Notes under the pieces: model-generated
Told to the model about the DNA's origin: nothing
Database searches by the model: none
Seen by the model: only the letters and a program-made list of their open reading frames with translations
Shown: positions 37,861-50,500 of the stretch, piece by piece
Layout: each line of letters opens with the position of its first letter
How positions within the stretch are numbered: the stretch's first letter is position 1
Source: Gymnorhina tibicen
Taxonomy: Eukaryota > Chordata > Aves > Passeriformes > Artamidae
Assembly (NCBI GenBank): GCA_013399875.1
Contig: VXAZ01008170.1
Span: 992,001-1,056,000, forward strand
Reading direction: 5' to 3'
Length of the DNA stretch: 64,000 nucleotides
Made by a program: the position numbers and the translations under genes

Positions 37861-40589
37861 TCATGCAACATGCAATACACAGTTTTTATGTGTATTGAAG
37901 TCCTTTGCATCCTCTGCCCACTTTCAAATACACTGGTTGGCTTCTGCTGAAAAGCTTCAGTATGGCCCTGGAGTAACTTCTGTAGCTTTTCCTTTGGTCC
38001 TGCAGTGCTCTTAAAACAATTTTCTTGTTTTTTATATGTATCATGGGGTCATAGGGAATGCTATTGTGTGTCACACGCAACCTGTCTTATTTCTGAACTT
38101 GTGATACTCCACACACGAGTTAAGCATTCACAGAAACACTCAGCAGGAGTGGAAATGTCGGTCATGAAGTGGTGACAATAATGTTCTCTCAGCCATCATT
38201 TTGCTTTTTGGAACAGAAACCTTTGACCCTTCTTATTTTTTGGTCAGTGCCCCTACATCTGGTTTAGTCACAGGATCCAAATAAAGAGATGAATATATAT
38301 TCTTCTTTAAAGACTTTTTTGGGACTTGGCTTACTGTGCTGGGTCAGTCCGCAGGGTTGGGTCACAACACTTACCTGCTGTAAGAGGACAGCTAAGGGCC
38401 ACGTGCTGTGCCAAGTACAGAGGGAGCAAAGGGAACAGGGTGTAGGCACCTACCCTTAGGACTTTGGCAGTTCTCATCCGTATTTACATTGTTGTTGCTT
38501 TGTATGAAGAAATACCCAGCTGTTACTGGAACCAGTGAGAGAGGTTTCCTTTTCTATGAACATGAGTTGTTGTAGTTGAACCTGGTTTTGTAATCTGCGG
38601 GTGTTAAAATCTCCCATATTTTTCTGAATTATAGTTGACAAAGCCACAAATTAGTGACACAAGCTATTTTTCCTGAAAGAAAATACCTGACCAGTGTAGA
38701 GACTCATGGTACAACAGCAGAAGAAATCTCTGTTAATATATATAGCAATAATATACAAATAATAATATACAAATTCATGTCTGGGTTTCCTATCCTAATT
38801 CCCAAGAGATACTGTACTATCAAACATGAAGAGAGGTTGTCACCTCCAGTAACCTGCTGAACCCTACATCTGTTTTAAATAGAAAATTTAGGGAAGATAA
38901 TTGTACCTGAGTTGGCTGTAAGCACTCCTTTTTCTATTTTCTCTTTAACTTTATTACCTATTCCATCTCTATTAAGAGCATGGGATACTCATAAGCAGAA
39001 GGAACAGCCAAAACATGCAGATGGTAACTCACACTTTTAATGTTTGAAGTGTGCTATATAGGCAGTATTAGTTGTCTGACCCCTTCCTTGTGAAAAACTC
39101 CTGCGTTTAGCATCTTGTCCTTTTTTTGGGATGCTGTTAACACTCTTCCTCTGTGCCCAGCTGGGCTTGGTAGCCTTCCCCTGTGAGACCTGCTTTGCTG
39201 GACTCGCTCTCAGTACTCAGCCCAAGCTGCCCTGCCAGCCCATGCTCTCCTGGTTTCACAGCCTCTTTGCTGGATAATCCCAAAGCTGAGAGTAAATGTA
39301 TTGAGCCTGTATGGATGGATGCTGGCTGTTTGTCAGGCAGAAGCACAGACCTATGGAAATGGTGCTTCAGACTGCACCAGCTTCAAAGGTGTTGGTTTGA
39401 GTTAGGCAATGACCTTTGCAAGGCTGCAGAATGGTCCATGGGATTTTGTGTGGTGTGGTCATACAAGGACTAGGATAGTTTTCCTTGGCCTGATGAGCCA
39501 GGTGGTGCTAAAGGTGCCCTGAGCATTGCAAAGTATTCCCTAGAGCTCTAGCTCGTTAAACAGGGCACCTTTTTGCTATTTGTACAGGCAAGTTAGTAGA
39601 GAAAAGATTATAATGAAAGTGAAAAGTGCTGGTTTACAAATAAGTTACAGAAAATGCAGAATACAATTGTGATTTATCATTCAAAATCTCAAGCCATAAA
39701 TCAGCTCAGTGACCCTTAAATGAATGCAGTAGCAAAGTGGCGCGACTTATAAATCAGGTTTGGACTTCATACATCAACTAGGCAGGACGTAAATCCATTG
39801 TTTGACAAGGTATGTCAGCAATTCAAGACATAAATAGTATCATAAGTATATTCTGACAAAGGTCATCTCACTCGTAGTCAGTGCTCAGCAAGAAGAAGGG
39901 GAGGAAAGAGCAGATGGTATTTCTGCATTTGCTGTACAGAAGAGGCTGAGGGAAGAGCTGGTTTTGCCACCAGGAGGAGAAGGCAGCACAGCCACCTCTG
40001 TGGGGATATGCCAGCCTTGCACAGCAGAGATCAACACACAGATCTCTCCGCTGGCCCTGATCCTGCTTGGCTGGGGGATGTGAGCTGTGCATGTGCAGTG
40101 CTGAGCTGAGCTAATTCGCTTCTGCGCTTCAGTGTGGCTGGGGATTCAGGTTTGTATTTTTGCAGAGAGCTCTGCTGTTCCACATAGGTGTGCTGGCTCC
40201 CTCCCAGCCAGATGGGTATCTCTGACAATGCTCTGTGCTGTGCTGTGTACACATGCCCTCTGCCAGCTACATATCCATTACAAGTTCTTGTGGAAATGCC
40301 AGGACAACTTAACGCTCTGGGTAAATAAATCATGACCAAATGACAGAGCCCAGCACGACTGTGAGCTGGGAAGCAGGGCTGGATCTGGGCGACTGGGAAG
40401 GATGTGGTGCCTCTGGAGTGCAGGGCTAATCTCTTGCTGTAACTGAGCACTGTGACTTTTTCTCTTATCTTAGATTTATTAGGCACAAGGCTGTTTACTG
40501 CAGTCACCAAAGAAACAATTATTCACTACCATACTTAGCTGCTGTGAGTGACTTGCTGCATTACAAAATCACTTAAAATGTACCACATC
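37861..40589. other. Intergenic DNA, no gene seen
   Basis: No recognisable gene. The only local structure is the 14-bp tandem duplication at 38,747-38,774. A 159-codon minus-strand open frame (40510-40031) and a 96-codon frame at 39183-39473 (+) show no known domain. Confidence 0.5.
38747..38774. repeat. 14-bp tandem duplication
   Basis: AATAATATACAAAT occurs twice head to tail without mismatch (38747-38760 and 38761-38774). It is probably a slippage duplication in AT-rich DNA. Confidence 0.88.
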
Positions 40590-40770
40590 CAAATGTTTTT
40601 TGAGCACCTCCAGTCATGGTGACTTAACCACTTCCCTGAGCAGCCTGCTTTAGTGCTTGACAAATATTTCAGTGAAGAAATTTTCCTAATATGCAATATC
40701 TAAACCTCCCCTGATGTAATTTGAGTTCATTTTGTCTTGTCCTGTTGCTTACCGAGGAGAAGAGACCAAT
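40590..40770 (-). mobile_element. CR1 LINE fragment, minus sense, degraded
   Basis: On the + strand the series GAGCACCTCCAGTCATGGTGA, CACTTCCCTGAGCAGCCTG, AATTTTCCTAATATGCAATA and AACCTCCCCTGATG follows the reversed CR1 3' region step by step, with many substitutions. Both the terminal repeat and the rest of ORF2 are missing, so this is an internal remnant of an old copy. Confidence 0.85.
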
Positions 40771-41214
40771 GTGACTAAATTATAAGATTTTCCCTGATCT
40801 CAAACAAAGTAAGGAAACTGTCAGGGCCATAAGGGCATAGCCAGCCCTGACTGCCCTGCTCAGCTCCCTGCAGCTCTCCCAGCCCGCCCAGGGCCCAGTC
40901 CAGACTCCAGCTCCCCACAACCCTGCCCTGGCCCAGGGCAATGAATTACAGAAAAAAAAAAGCATTGGTACCAATACCAGTGAACACCCCTATAAAAGCA
41001 ATAAAATGAGTTACAAACAGTGCAGATTTGTCAGAAAGAATTTGTGGCAATTTGTTAAATTTCTTCAGCAAGATGACAAACCTCTTGCACAGATGAGCAG
41101 CAGTTGGTGGCTGCCTCATGTCATACACTGACAGCTGAGATAGGGAAGCACATTCTGGACAAACTGCAGTTTAGAAATTGTTTGGAAAAGTATGCTCAAA
41201 AATTTTTAACAACT
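40771..41214. other. Spacer between two CR1 remnants
   Basis: About 440 bp between a minus-sense and a plus-sense CR1 remnant. It includes a GC-richer stretch at 40,830-40,940 and shows no gene or other repeat that I recognise. Confidence 0.5.
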
Positions 41215-41825
41215 GATATCACTTTCAAAACAGACAGGGTCCACTTTGTGTCTACAACTGCTCAGTATTCTTACAAGTGACCTAGAGAATGTGATTAAAA
41301 ATATGTCTATGTGCATGGAAGAAGGCGTGAGGAGGAGAGGACTATTAAGGCAGGCACAGTTTGAAATTATATGGACCATGTAAAACTGAAGAAAGAAACT
41401 GGAAATGATCATAGGTCTTCAAAAAGTCCTCTGTGAGGGAAATTTGAACAAAGAGGGGTAGCCTGAAGTAAAGAAAGCAGTATTAAACTTGGCCAGCAGC
41501 TATTAAATAAGAAAAAAGGGGCTACAGGGAAGATAGATAGCAGATGCATGAAGCACTACAGAAGAATCAGCATTTAAATTGTCCATCAGTAGACTCAGCT
41601 TAGACACCAGAAAAAGCTTCTGTGCTGTAAGGATGGTGAAACCCTGGAAAAGCGTCCCTCAGCGTGCCAGTAAATATCCCTCTTGGGAGGTATTTAAATT
41701 CAGACTGTGCAAGCTTCTATGAGGGTGACACAGGCATCCCTAATTTTGGTTCGGGAGTGGGGGACAAGCTAGAAGGCAATTTGAAAAACTTGCCAGTGCT
41801 GAGTTTTATGATCTTGCTAAGCAAT
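41215..41825 (+). mobile_element. CR1 LINE fragment, plus sense, old
   Basis: The + strand shows a decayed ORF2 region (CTGCTCAGTATTCTTACAAGT, GACCTAGAGAA, the position of the reverse transcriptase INDL-type motif). It is followed by the end of ORF2 and the 3' UTR (AGAAAAAGCTTCTGTGCTGTA, GGATGGTGAAACCCTGGAAAA, GGGAGGTATTTAAATTCAGAC). The end near 41,825 lacks a clear terminal repeat. Divergence is high and all frames are broken. Limits are approximate, and the middle part (about 41,400-41,560) is hard to align by eye. Confidence 0.8.
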
Positions 41826-44114
41826 CTGGATTACTGTGCAGCTGGCTAGTCCTCAGTATCACCTATCACACTGCCAACTTGTCACCACAGTTTTGTCATT
41901 GTTGATTTTTTTTTTAAACATATGACTATGTTAATTAGTATCAGGCTTAGCACTGATTCTTCTTTCACTTTACTGGGAAGACAGTATATGTTTTAATATT
42001 TTCCCATTAATGACTACTGAGGTCTAATGATAATTAGTCATTGTACAAATTAGTCACTGCTGCTGTGCATTTCAGCTCCGTGTGACAGACACATGAGGAA
42101 GGTGTTAGTGTGGTTGAAGTCTGGATTGATGAAAGCATAAGGCAGCATAAAAGGAGTGTGAGTGTTCCATGATGAAGTAAAACCTTTTGTTGTACAACAA
42201 CTAAAAATCTGGACTACTGTCTCACGAAAAAGGAACTGTTGTATCCATATTATACATATGAAGTTCTTTAGCCTAGAGCAATTATAACTTCTGTACGTAT
42301 ATTTTTAGATTTCACAAAATATTAGGCAATGCAATGGATTAAGCCTCAAAATGCTCTTCTGAAGTGTGTGATCAAATACTCTTGTTCCTAGATTTTCAAA
42401 CATGAAAGCTTAAGGCAATATGAGACAATCTGAAAGCTACTGTGCACAGACCTTGAAATCACAGGTTCCTGATAGAGTTTTGCTCATATTATCTGTGTCC
42501 TGTTCCTTTCCTTATATTAATTATGTAGCTAGAAGATTAAAACAAAACCAAGAAAAAGGGAACACACACACACACACACACACAGTGACCCTAGTCTGAC
42601 TCTGAGGGACAAGGAATTATCTCACCAAAAATAATAGATCATACTAAAAATCCCATCATCATTCCCAAACTGGAATTTTGTTATGTTAAAATAAATACTC
42701 TTTTATGTTCTAATGCTTGTGCAGTTTCTTTATGGATGGACAGCACTAAAAAGCCAAATGCAATCTAAGTGTATCTAGAAGATGATTGTACATTGGCAAT
42801 ATCTTCAGAAGATGGTCACAGGGGTCTAAATCACCAGGTACAACAAGGTGCAGATCGGTCACTGCAGCTATTTTCTTCCCATAGGCAGAAAGCTTTATTT
42901 AGTCCCTCCAGTGGGGAATTGCTCCTCCGAGGGAGATGGCAGCTCTGAGATCCTGGGCACTGAGATCTCCCAGCTGCGCTGTGCTGCCCTGTCTGTGTCC
43001 CAGTGCACTCCTGCCACGCTGGGTGCTGCTCACGGGGGCTTACAGCTGCTTCTGCTCTCCTACTCTGTCTATGCACAAATGCTTGATACCAACACCTCGC
43101 AGTTTTAGGTACTTTGTAGAACTCTGTCTTTTATTTTCTGTTTCCTGAGAGGACGGTTTCGACAACACCACCAGTAAGATAGGAGAGGGACTGGCCATTG
43201 CAGAGCTGTGTTTGTGACCGCAGAGATAACATTGGTTTATCATCCCATATTTATAATACTTACCCTGAATCTTGTTGTTTGGGAGGTTTTCTTTTTGTAT
43301 TCAAGACGTTTCATTTTGAACTTAATCCACTTTCTGAGCATGACATATCTTAGTTACAGGTCAGGAGCTGGCCTTTCTAATGCTATCGTGTTAGTCAAGT
43401 GACTATTGTTGTTTAGGATCACCCAACACTTTGAGTTGTCAATGTCCCAAATATGATAACCTGCTTCCTTTTTCCTGCAACATGTCACCCATTAGCATTC
43501 CATCTGCATTACACACTGCCTTTAGGGATACAAAGTTAGGGCACCAGGCTCTCCTAACATTAAACGAGGAGACCGTCTCATGTCCCTGAACACTCCGGGT
43601 TCAGCAAGAGAAGTTAACAGAGATGAACACTTATTTGAAAAAAAGCTTTTGGCTGGCTAAATTTATAAAAAATACAGTTTCTTTAATTATCTTGTCTCTT
43701 TAATTAATTTGTGATTAAAAAAATTCCATACTGAATAGAAATTGTAATTTCTGAAATATTATTTACTCACTGCTTGTATCTTACCTCTGTATTTACTGCA
43801 AGTCTTCAGCCAGCTCCTGGTTACTTAATGCACTGAACTAGTAACTTTAATTCTAAGGCTCACCTCATATTACCAAAGTAATCAAGATTTGCGTCATATA
43901 AAGTAATCCACTGGAAATAGAATAATTAGTTATTCAGTGTGGATTTATATTTCTAAAACTGTTGCTTTGAAACAACAATAAAAGATAAGAGAAACCAGAA
44001 TGGAAACTACCTTTTAAAATAAAAATTCCATCCATTTGCTGAAGTGAGACTCATAGTTTTCCTTTTACCTTTTCTGGTCCAATATTAAAAATCCCAAGGG
44101 ATATTAAGTAACAA
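41826..44114. other. Intergenic DNA, no gene seen
   Basis: No recognisable gene. It contains the (AC)n microsatellite at 42,562-42,584 and a GC-richer patch at 42,890-43,060 with short open frames on both strands that resemble no known protein. From about 43,630 to 44,000 it is strongly AT-rich, with repeated CTTTAATTA-type sequences. Confidence 0.5.
42562..42584. repeat. (AC)n microsatellite
   Basis: About eleven to twelve uninterrupted AC units on the + strand. It is probably polymorphic and has no other feature attached. Confidence 0.95.
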
Positions 44115-44345
44115 ATTAGACATGAGCTTCCAATATGTTATGCCTATGAAAGAAAGGTCAATGTGGTTTTGGGTTGCATTCACCAGGCACCCTATCATCC
44201 TCCATTGGAGCAGGAAGCTAATAATCTTTCTTTATGTGGTTTTAGGATGCAAAACATGCTCTTGCAATGCTGTGTTCAGTTATGGGCATCTTATTACCAG
44301 AAAGATATTGACAGATCATAAAAGCAGAAGGGCTCAGGTCATTTT
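44115..44345 (+). mobile_element. CR1 LINE internal fragment, plus sense, old
   Basis: The + strand shows GAGCTTCCAATATGTTATGCC, AATGTGGTTTTGGGTTGCATT, then CTGTGTTCAGTTATGGGCATC and AAAGATATTGACAGATCATAA. This order matches the ORF2 3' part of old CR1 elements, just after the reverse transcriptase core. No 3' end is attached. Many substitutions and small deletions break the frame. Confidence 0.75.
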
Positions 44346-46239
44346 CATTTGTCACACAGTGTGACATTCCACCTTTCTCCTTCTCCCAAGAGGAAAAAAA
44401 AAGCATAACAAAATTTGACTCTAGAAATATTCTGATTTATTTATTAGTAAGTTATGGTAATAAATGCATTGTTCTGATATTACATTATGCAAGTTTAAGT
44501 GACCTGCCAGTCTTGTGAGAACAATTCTGAATCCTCACCATGTAGGAAAAATGCAGAATACTATGCTTGAAGGTCCAAATGAGAAGTAGAAGATGATATT
44601 ACTATATATTTCCTGCACTAGAATGGCAAAACAATTTAGGTGTCCACACATAGATTCAAAAGTTGTTGGCATCTAGAAGCCTTTCCAGGATTCCAGAAAG
44701 TCTTACCATGCCCTTTAAAATATGAAGATTCTTTTTCCATTCTTATCACAGGAACTACTATTATTTTAAACATTTAGAAACCTTTAAGCACTCTTAAGCT
44801 AATCACACTTGTCTCCTTTGTAGAGTATTATTAAGGTTTCTGAATTAGTAATGTATTACAATCTTTTGTGATTTTATGGATATTTTAATTTTGTTTCATA
44901 ACTCAATGCCCAAAGACAGCGTTTCTCATTTTTTAATTATGGAGCAGATAGTTCAGTAGGAGTTTTCTCATTAATTTTTTTGTAAAAGCTTTTGCATTTC
45001 TTTGGAGTTTCTTCAGCTTCTCATTGAAGGAGGAACAGATTTCCAAAAGCAGGGCAATTTTTTGGCTTTATTCTGAATTTGAAAATACTCCTTTTGAATC
45101 TCTGATGCATGGGGCTTCGGATATGCTTTCAATTATGTCATAAGAAGAATTAATACACTAAATATTTATTCATGTCTCAAGGGAGACCGTCACTTGGAAA
45201 AGGACACTATCCTGGCCAGAGTGGGGAACCCTTTGGCGCGGTGGTCTCAGTCCCACCACAGGCAGTTGGAGCCTGGGTGCAGCAGCCACCAGTGCTGCCG
45301 GGCCTCAGACAGCCCCTTACCCTCGTAAATGAATCTAAGGCTTTAAAAACAAACATGTCTCAAGCTGCTTGTGAGCTTTAGTTGAAGACCGACTCATATA
45401 ACATCCTGTGTTGCATATCATATGCAATACCTAATGTAAGGCGTGATCTATAGGTAGATTGATACCCATCCTTACACAGTAATATGCACAGAGCTGTATG
45501 CACACGGACGTGTCCGTGCCCACAGACACATCCACACGTACACGCTGATACACAAATGTTCAGTAGGAGTGAGACAACAGACAGCAGAAGACTTCAGGAA
45601 GGTACATGGGTCACTCCTGCAAAGCCAGAACAGACAGGCTGGATCAGAGTGGGGATATACTTCCTCTGTCTATGTCTCTTTCCCCCTTGCCCCACAGCCC
45701 ATCAAAGTTCATGCCATAACATGAGAAGTTCAGTCTACACAGGCACATGGTGTATAAGATGGATGGGAATATGTTTTGTGTACAACAGGAAAAGCTACTG
45801 CAAGAAAGAAAACCTTGACTGTGTTGTGTGGCTCAGGCGTTTTGTTAGTTGGTCAAATATCTGAATTTCTGAGTGACTGAGGTTACAGTGCCTGGCGCTG
45901 GAGCTGTCTGAGGAGATCACTGCAGCAATTCCTGTTCTTTGATGAAAATATGAGGTTATAAAAGTCCTCAGGGTCCTGAAATACAGATGCACAAGGCCTG
46001 GGAATATTGTGGAAAGGCAGTAAGTGCACTTTGGCTCCTTTATTCTTGTCCTTCACTTCTTGAAGTGAAATTCTTCCCTACATATCAAAACCAACCGTTT
46101 AATTTACAAAATCTGTAGTTTGGTAATTATATATAGTTAGGACTATGGAAATCTACTCAAAACCTAATCTGGCATTTGCATGTTGTTTTTCAGTACATTT
46201 GCTACCCCAGGGAGACTCATTTTACATGATATGATGCTG
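44346..46239. other. Intergenic DNA, no gene seen
   Basis: About 1.9 kb of AT-rich DNA with a GC-richer patch at 45,210-45,310. A 126-codon frame at 45484-45864 (+) has no known domain. No transposon recognised. Confidence 0.5.
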
Positions 46240-46440
46240 TTTGCTGTGAGGGTGGTAAGCCATTGGAACAGGTTGCTCAGAGGAGTTGGGGATGCCCCAA
46301 CCCTGGAAGTGTTCAAGGCCAAGGTGGATGGGACTTGGAGCAGCCTGGTCTAATGAAAGGTGTCCAAGCTCATGGCAGAAGGGTTAGAACTAAGTGATCT
46401 TTGAGGTTCCTCCCAATTCAAGCCATTCAATGATCCTATC
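46240..46440 (+). mobile_element. CR1 LINE 3' end fragment, plus sense
   Basis: The + strand reads TTGCTGTGAGGGTGGTAAGCC, ATTGGAACAGGTTGCTCAGAG, GGGGATGCCCCAACCCTGGAA and GTGTTCAAGGCCAAGGTGGAT, ending AGCCATTCAATGATCCTATC. This is the last 200 bp of CR1 with a worn terminal repeat. It is severely 5'-truncated and non-coding. Confidence 0.95.
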
Positions 46441-46877
46441 CTGAGTTCACTCTTTCTTGGAAACAGTGCAACACCATATTTCCTCTAATCTCTACTTAAA
46501 ACCTCATAGATTTCAGTTTCTGCAATATGGACATTTTATTAAATTCTGAATGGGCTTGTAAAATAAAAAATTCGGAAACATCTGCTGGCCTTTAATTTTT
46601 GTTCTATATAGACACTTGTTCTGATTTCAAGGACAATGTGTTTGGTCTCAAGGGCAGTCAAAGGATATTCAAGACCTTTAAAATTATTGACTGCAGTAAT
46701 CAGCCTGGAGGACAAGGAACCAAAAAAAGGATAGGAGAAAAAAATAGGAAGGTGTTTTCCCCATAGGTTGTTCCTCTGAGGAGAAAAAACCAAAGGTGTG
46801 ATTATTAATTGTTTCGAGTAGATGACTCCCAAAGCACAAAGGTGCCTGCAACACTGAATATATATCCCAGACTGTGG

Positions 46878-46880
<3 letters not shown>
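46441..46880. other. Intergenic DNA
   Basis: AT-rich sequence between the CR1 end and the (TA)n repeat. No gene seen. A minus-strand open frame through the TA repeat (46985-46539) owes its tyrosine-isoleucine run to the repeat itself. Confidence 0.55.

Positions 46881-46912
<32 letters not shown>
46881..46912. repeat. (TA)16 microsatellite
   Basis: Sixteen uninterrupted TA units. Such tracts can extrude as cruciforms and are usually length-variable. It lies about 250 bp from the solo LTR but shows no link to it. Confidence 0.95.
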
Positions 46913-46913
<1 letters not shown>

Positions 46914-47167
46914 TGTCCCAAACAGTGACACTGTCATATCACAAGCCCATCCTACAAAATACACCACAGAGAACACGTACTGCAAGTAAGGTATTACTGG
47001 TATAATACAGACAAAATGCTGTGAGTATGAGAGCAGATAAGTCCAAATTGTAACTAGCAGCTGTTAAACCAATACAGTGAATATTTATAACAATTTTCTT
47101 TTAACACACTGGTTGGATCTGTCCTTATCTCAAGCCTTCGGGGCACACATTGGATGCCAAAAAGAAC

Positions 47168-47559
47168 TGTCATGGTTTTAAACCCATATGGAGACAAAAC
47201 ACCACACAGCCACTGGCTCAATCCTGCCTCTCTTCCCAGGCGGCATGGGGAGGAGAATCGAAGTAAAACTTGTATGCTGAGATAAGAACAGTTTAAGAAT
47301 TGAAAATAAAGTAAATTGTGTCAGTTCAGGTCACCTGTCCCAGCTATGCTCCCTCACAGTCAGGGTTTTTTTTTGGTTTTTTGTGTACCTCCTCACTGGC
47401 AGAATATGAGACAAGGAAAAAGTCCTTGACTTAGGACAAACATGACTTAGCCAAAAACCAAAACATCAGTGTGTTATCAACACCATTCTCATTCCAAACC
47501 CAAAAAACAGCACTGTAACAGCTACTGAGAAGAAATTAAATCTACCCTCGCTTAAAGCA
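47168..47559 (-). mobile_element. Solo LTR-like element, minus sense, internally deleted
   Basis: The + strand starts TGTCATGGTTTTAAACCC and continues with CACCACACAGCCACTGGCTCA, TCAGTTCAGGTCACCTGTCCC, GTGTGTTATCAACACCATTCT and GCTACTGAGAAGAAATTAAA. I recognise these blocks, in this order, from an LTR common in non-galliform birds; the sense strand of that LTR is the minus strand here. Against that remembered pattern the middle part, which would include the TATA-like promoter, is missing, so this copy has lost most of its promoter. No internal retroviral genes or second LTR flank it, so it looks like a solo LTR. The ends are approximate and I could not find a clear target-site duplication. 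The family name is not asserted. Confidence 0.65.
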
Positions 47560-50500
47560 GGAAACTTCAAAATGCCATGAAACTGGGAAATTCCCAATGT
47601 AACTGGTATATGTATGTCCCACAGTACTGGTACCTCAGGCACGGCAGTGCCAGCAGCCCTATCCCTGTCTGCCAGCATGGTTCCAGTCACTTGGTGCCAG
47701 GCAGGCGAGCTGCTGAATCCCCCTGGAAGCATGTGATTCTTAGCTATGCACGAGTCACAACGCCTCGCTCCCCTTCTTCGGCCTTTTCTCCCCCCATTCC
47801 TCAGCACTGTGAAAAACGAGACTTTACCCTGCAGTGAGAGCGTCTTGGGAGCAGAAATCCTTCAGCTCTCCGTTTATTGCAAAGCTAACTCTAGTAAACG
47901 AGTATATGCACCGCCTCTGAAAGGTCACCCTGTTAGGGAAACTTTGGCCTCCGTTTCCTTGTCTCTCCCGTGGAAGCGTGTGGAAGGATGCACTGCTGCT
48001 GGCCAACAAATGATGGAGCTCTTGCTTTGAGAAAGGGGGATGATAACTTCGCTGCTCCCAACCTGATGCAGAAAGAGGAGCTGGCAAGACACGTATCTGT
48101 GTAAAACTGCACGACTGCTGAAGGACCAGTTCTGTCTGTTAGACGGATGCCAGTGGAGAATAGAAATGCATTATAGCTAAAAAGAATAATTTTTTTTTCT
48201 TTTTTTAAAAGGCAGCTACCTCAGAAAAGGTGGCTAAAGGATGCTCCTGATTCAACAATCTTTATTTTCTGAAATTGGCATAAAATAAGAGTTAAACCTA
48301 GCTCATTTGATTTTTTTTTAACTTAAGAATTCTGCTCATGTATAGCAATTAAAGTTTTAATTTTTAAAGACAAAAAAGGCTGTTTTATATTTTAATAATA
48401 ATTCCTAGAAGGTAAAGAAGAAATAGACTGTAGATCTTCTAATGCACTTAGTTTTTGTAATATTTTCAACACAGCAATTCAGATCACTCACCAGAACTTT
48501 ACAAAACTATGTCAGAAAAAGAAGTGTAAAAATAATAGCTTTTATAAGAAGCTTCCATCATTCAAACCAGAATTTTCAGATTTCCTAGAATTGCTTTTTG
48601 TACAAATCTTGATTTGGATGTTTTTCATAGATATGTTCCTAAGAAAGATAACTTTTTTTTTCCCATTTCAAATGAGACACAATTACTGGACTAAGAGAGT
48701 TAAAAAATTAATTTGTCCCACACAGACAGTGTTTCAGAACATAGGCAATAAAGTTTTATGTGACTGCTAGAGTTATTTTCTTTTTGATCCTTAAACATAA
48801 TGTTGCTAATATATATTTGTGGGAAATCCATGTGTGTGCTCAGCTTTATATATATCTAGTTACACCTGCCTGGTGTAGGAAAATATCCTACATCAGTCTT
48901 TTTGCCCTGTCACTGCAATACATACATAAAAGCATGAACCTGTGTTACACTGCCAGTGTCACAGCCCAAATACTGGCTTGTTCCCCGCCAGCTACTGACA
49001 GTCTTGTAGATTTGGGGCCAAAGTATTCTTCATATGCCTGTAAGTGATGCTTGGGATATAGAATTACCACATAATAGTTAGTAAAACACTAATTACATGG
49101 CAGATTAACTGGAATATCCTGGCCTTTTTGTTGCATAATGTGCTTGGTAATTTGACTGTAGATTGTTCCACAGAGCAGAAACCCAAAATAAAATAGAAAC
49201 TGCACACATCCTCAAATCCAGCCTTCCAACTTGCAAGGAAACTCCAAACAACATGAAATATTTCAACGCAATTTGGTTTGGAGCATCTATATGGAAGCTG
49301 GACAGCCAGGAAAGCTTTCCTTCTCCATTTCTTCCTTTGCCATTCTGTTTTTCTTCAGGACAGTGACCGCTTGTTGTCAAATAATGCCTGCCTCCATTAT
49401 TTCTCATCAAGAGCAATGGAAGGGGTGTTGGCATTGTGTCTTCTCAAACCCTAAAGGATCTACCAATACAGCCTGCTGAAAAGCCATTATATTTGAAGGA
49501 GCATTTAATTTGTGCTTTAGTCTTACTGCAGGCCATAAATACAGGTGTGGGGATTTTTTAAGGGCTCATTTTTAAAGGGGCTGAAAGGTTCACAGCACTG
49601 CAGTCTTTGCCAGTCAGATAACACTTTGCACACAGTGTATATCCCTGGAAGTGACTACCTCGGTGATTTAGCCTGAGTGCTGTTCTGAAGCTGACTGGAA
49701 TAGATTTACTTGTTTGGGCCTCTAATTGACTTGCCACAAACCAGTTTTTATCAATCAATGCGCTTTAATTGTTACTTTTGTGACTGTTTCCTGAAGCAAA
49801 GGGGGGAAAAGCATTCTATAAGTGGCGTGACAGGATTTAAAACAAATGATCAGACATTGCCAGCAAGCTGGGTGGGCAAACGTAGAACCTGAAAATTACT
49901 GCTGAATTCTTTCTAAAAAATCTGAGTAGACTCAGAATGATGCTGTCACTCTTAAACTGAACTTGTGACAAAGATTTTAAGTCATATCTCATACACAAAA
50001 GCAGCTTGGAAAGCATTTAAACTTCCCTTTTGCTAAAACCCTCCATATCTGCAAACCTAATGCTACAGCAGAATTCCCAAGTGGCAATTGCAGGCTGGCC
50101 TGAGGAGCAGCAGACACATGCTGGAGGAGGACTCGCTTTCAAGGGCTCTCCAGATTTCAGATGCTCCAAAATTTCTAATTTTTCAAAATCTTCTACTGGA
50201 ACAGACTGCACTATGGTTTTAATAACTTCTTTAGATAAGATACTGTACTGTAGTGATAAAATGCCTCAATTAAATTTCTCATCTTTTATAAAAAATGACT
50301 GAAATATAATTCGATATTATAACTGGAAGGTGCTTAGTTGGAAGAGGATTTGGGATGTTCATTAGAGTCAGTGGCTTGGAAGGAGGCATTTAGATCCATT
50401 CCATCAGTTTCCATCTCTGCTAATGTTGGAGAAAACCAGTCTAAATAGCTGTCTAGAAAGATTTCCCCCCTGTGTTGCTGTGCTTTAAATTAGGTGATTA

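Noticed and set aside
40031..40510. A 159-codon minus-strand frame
   Set aside because: No recognisable domain or splice context; it lies in mildly GC-rich intergenic DNA where longer chance frames are expected.
46539..46985. A minus-strand protein with a tyrosine-isoleucine repeat
   Set aside because: The repeat is just the translated (TA)16 microsatellite.
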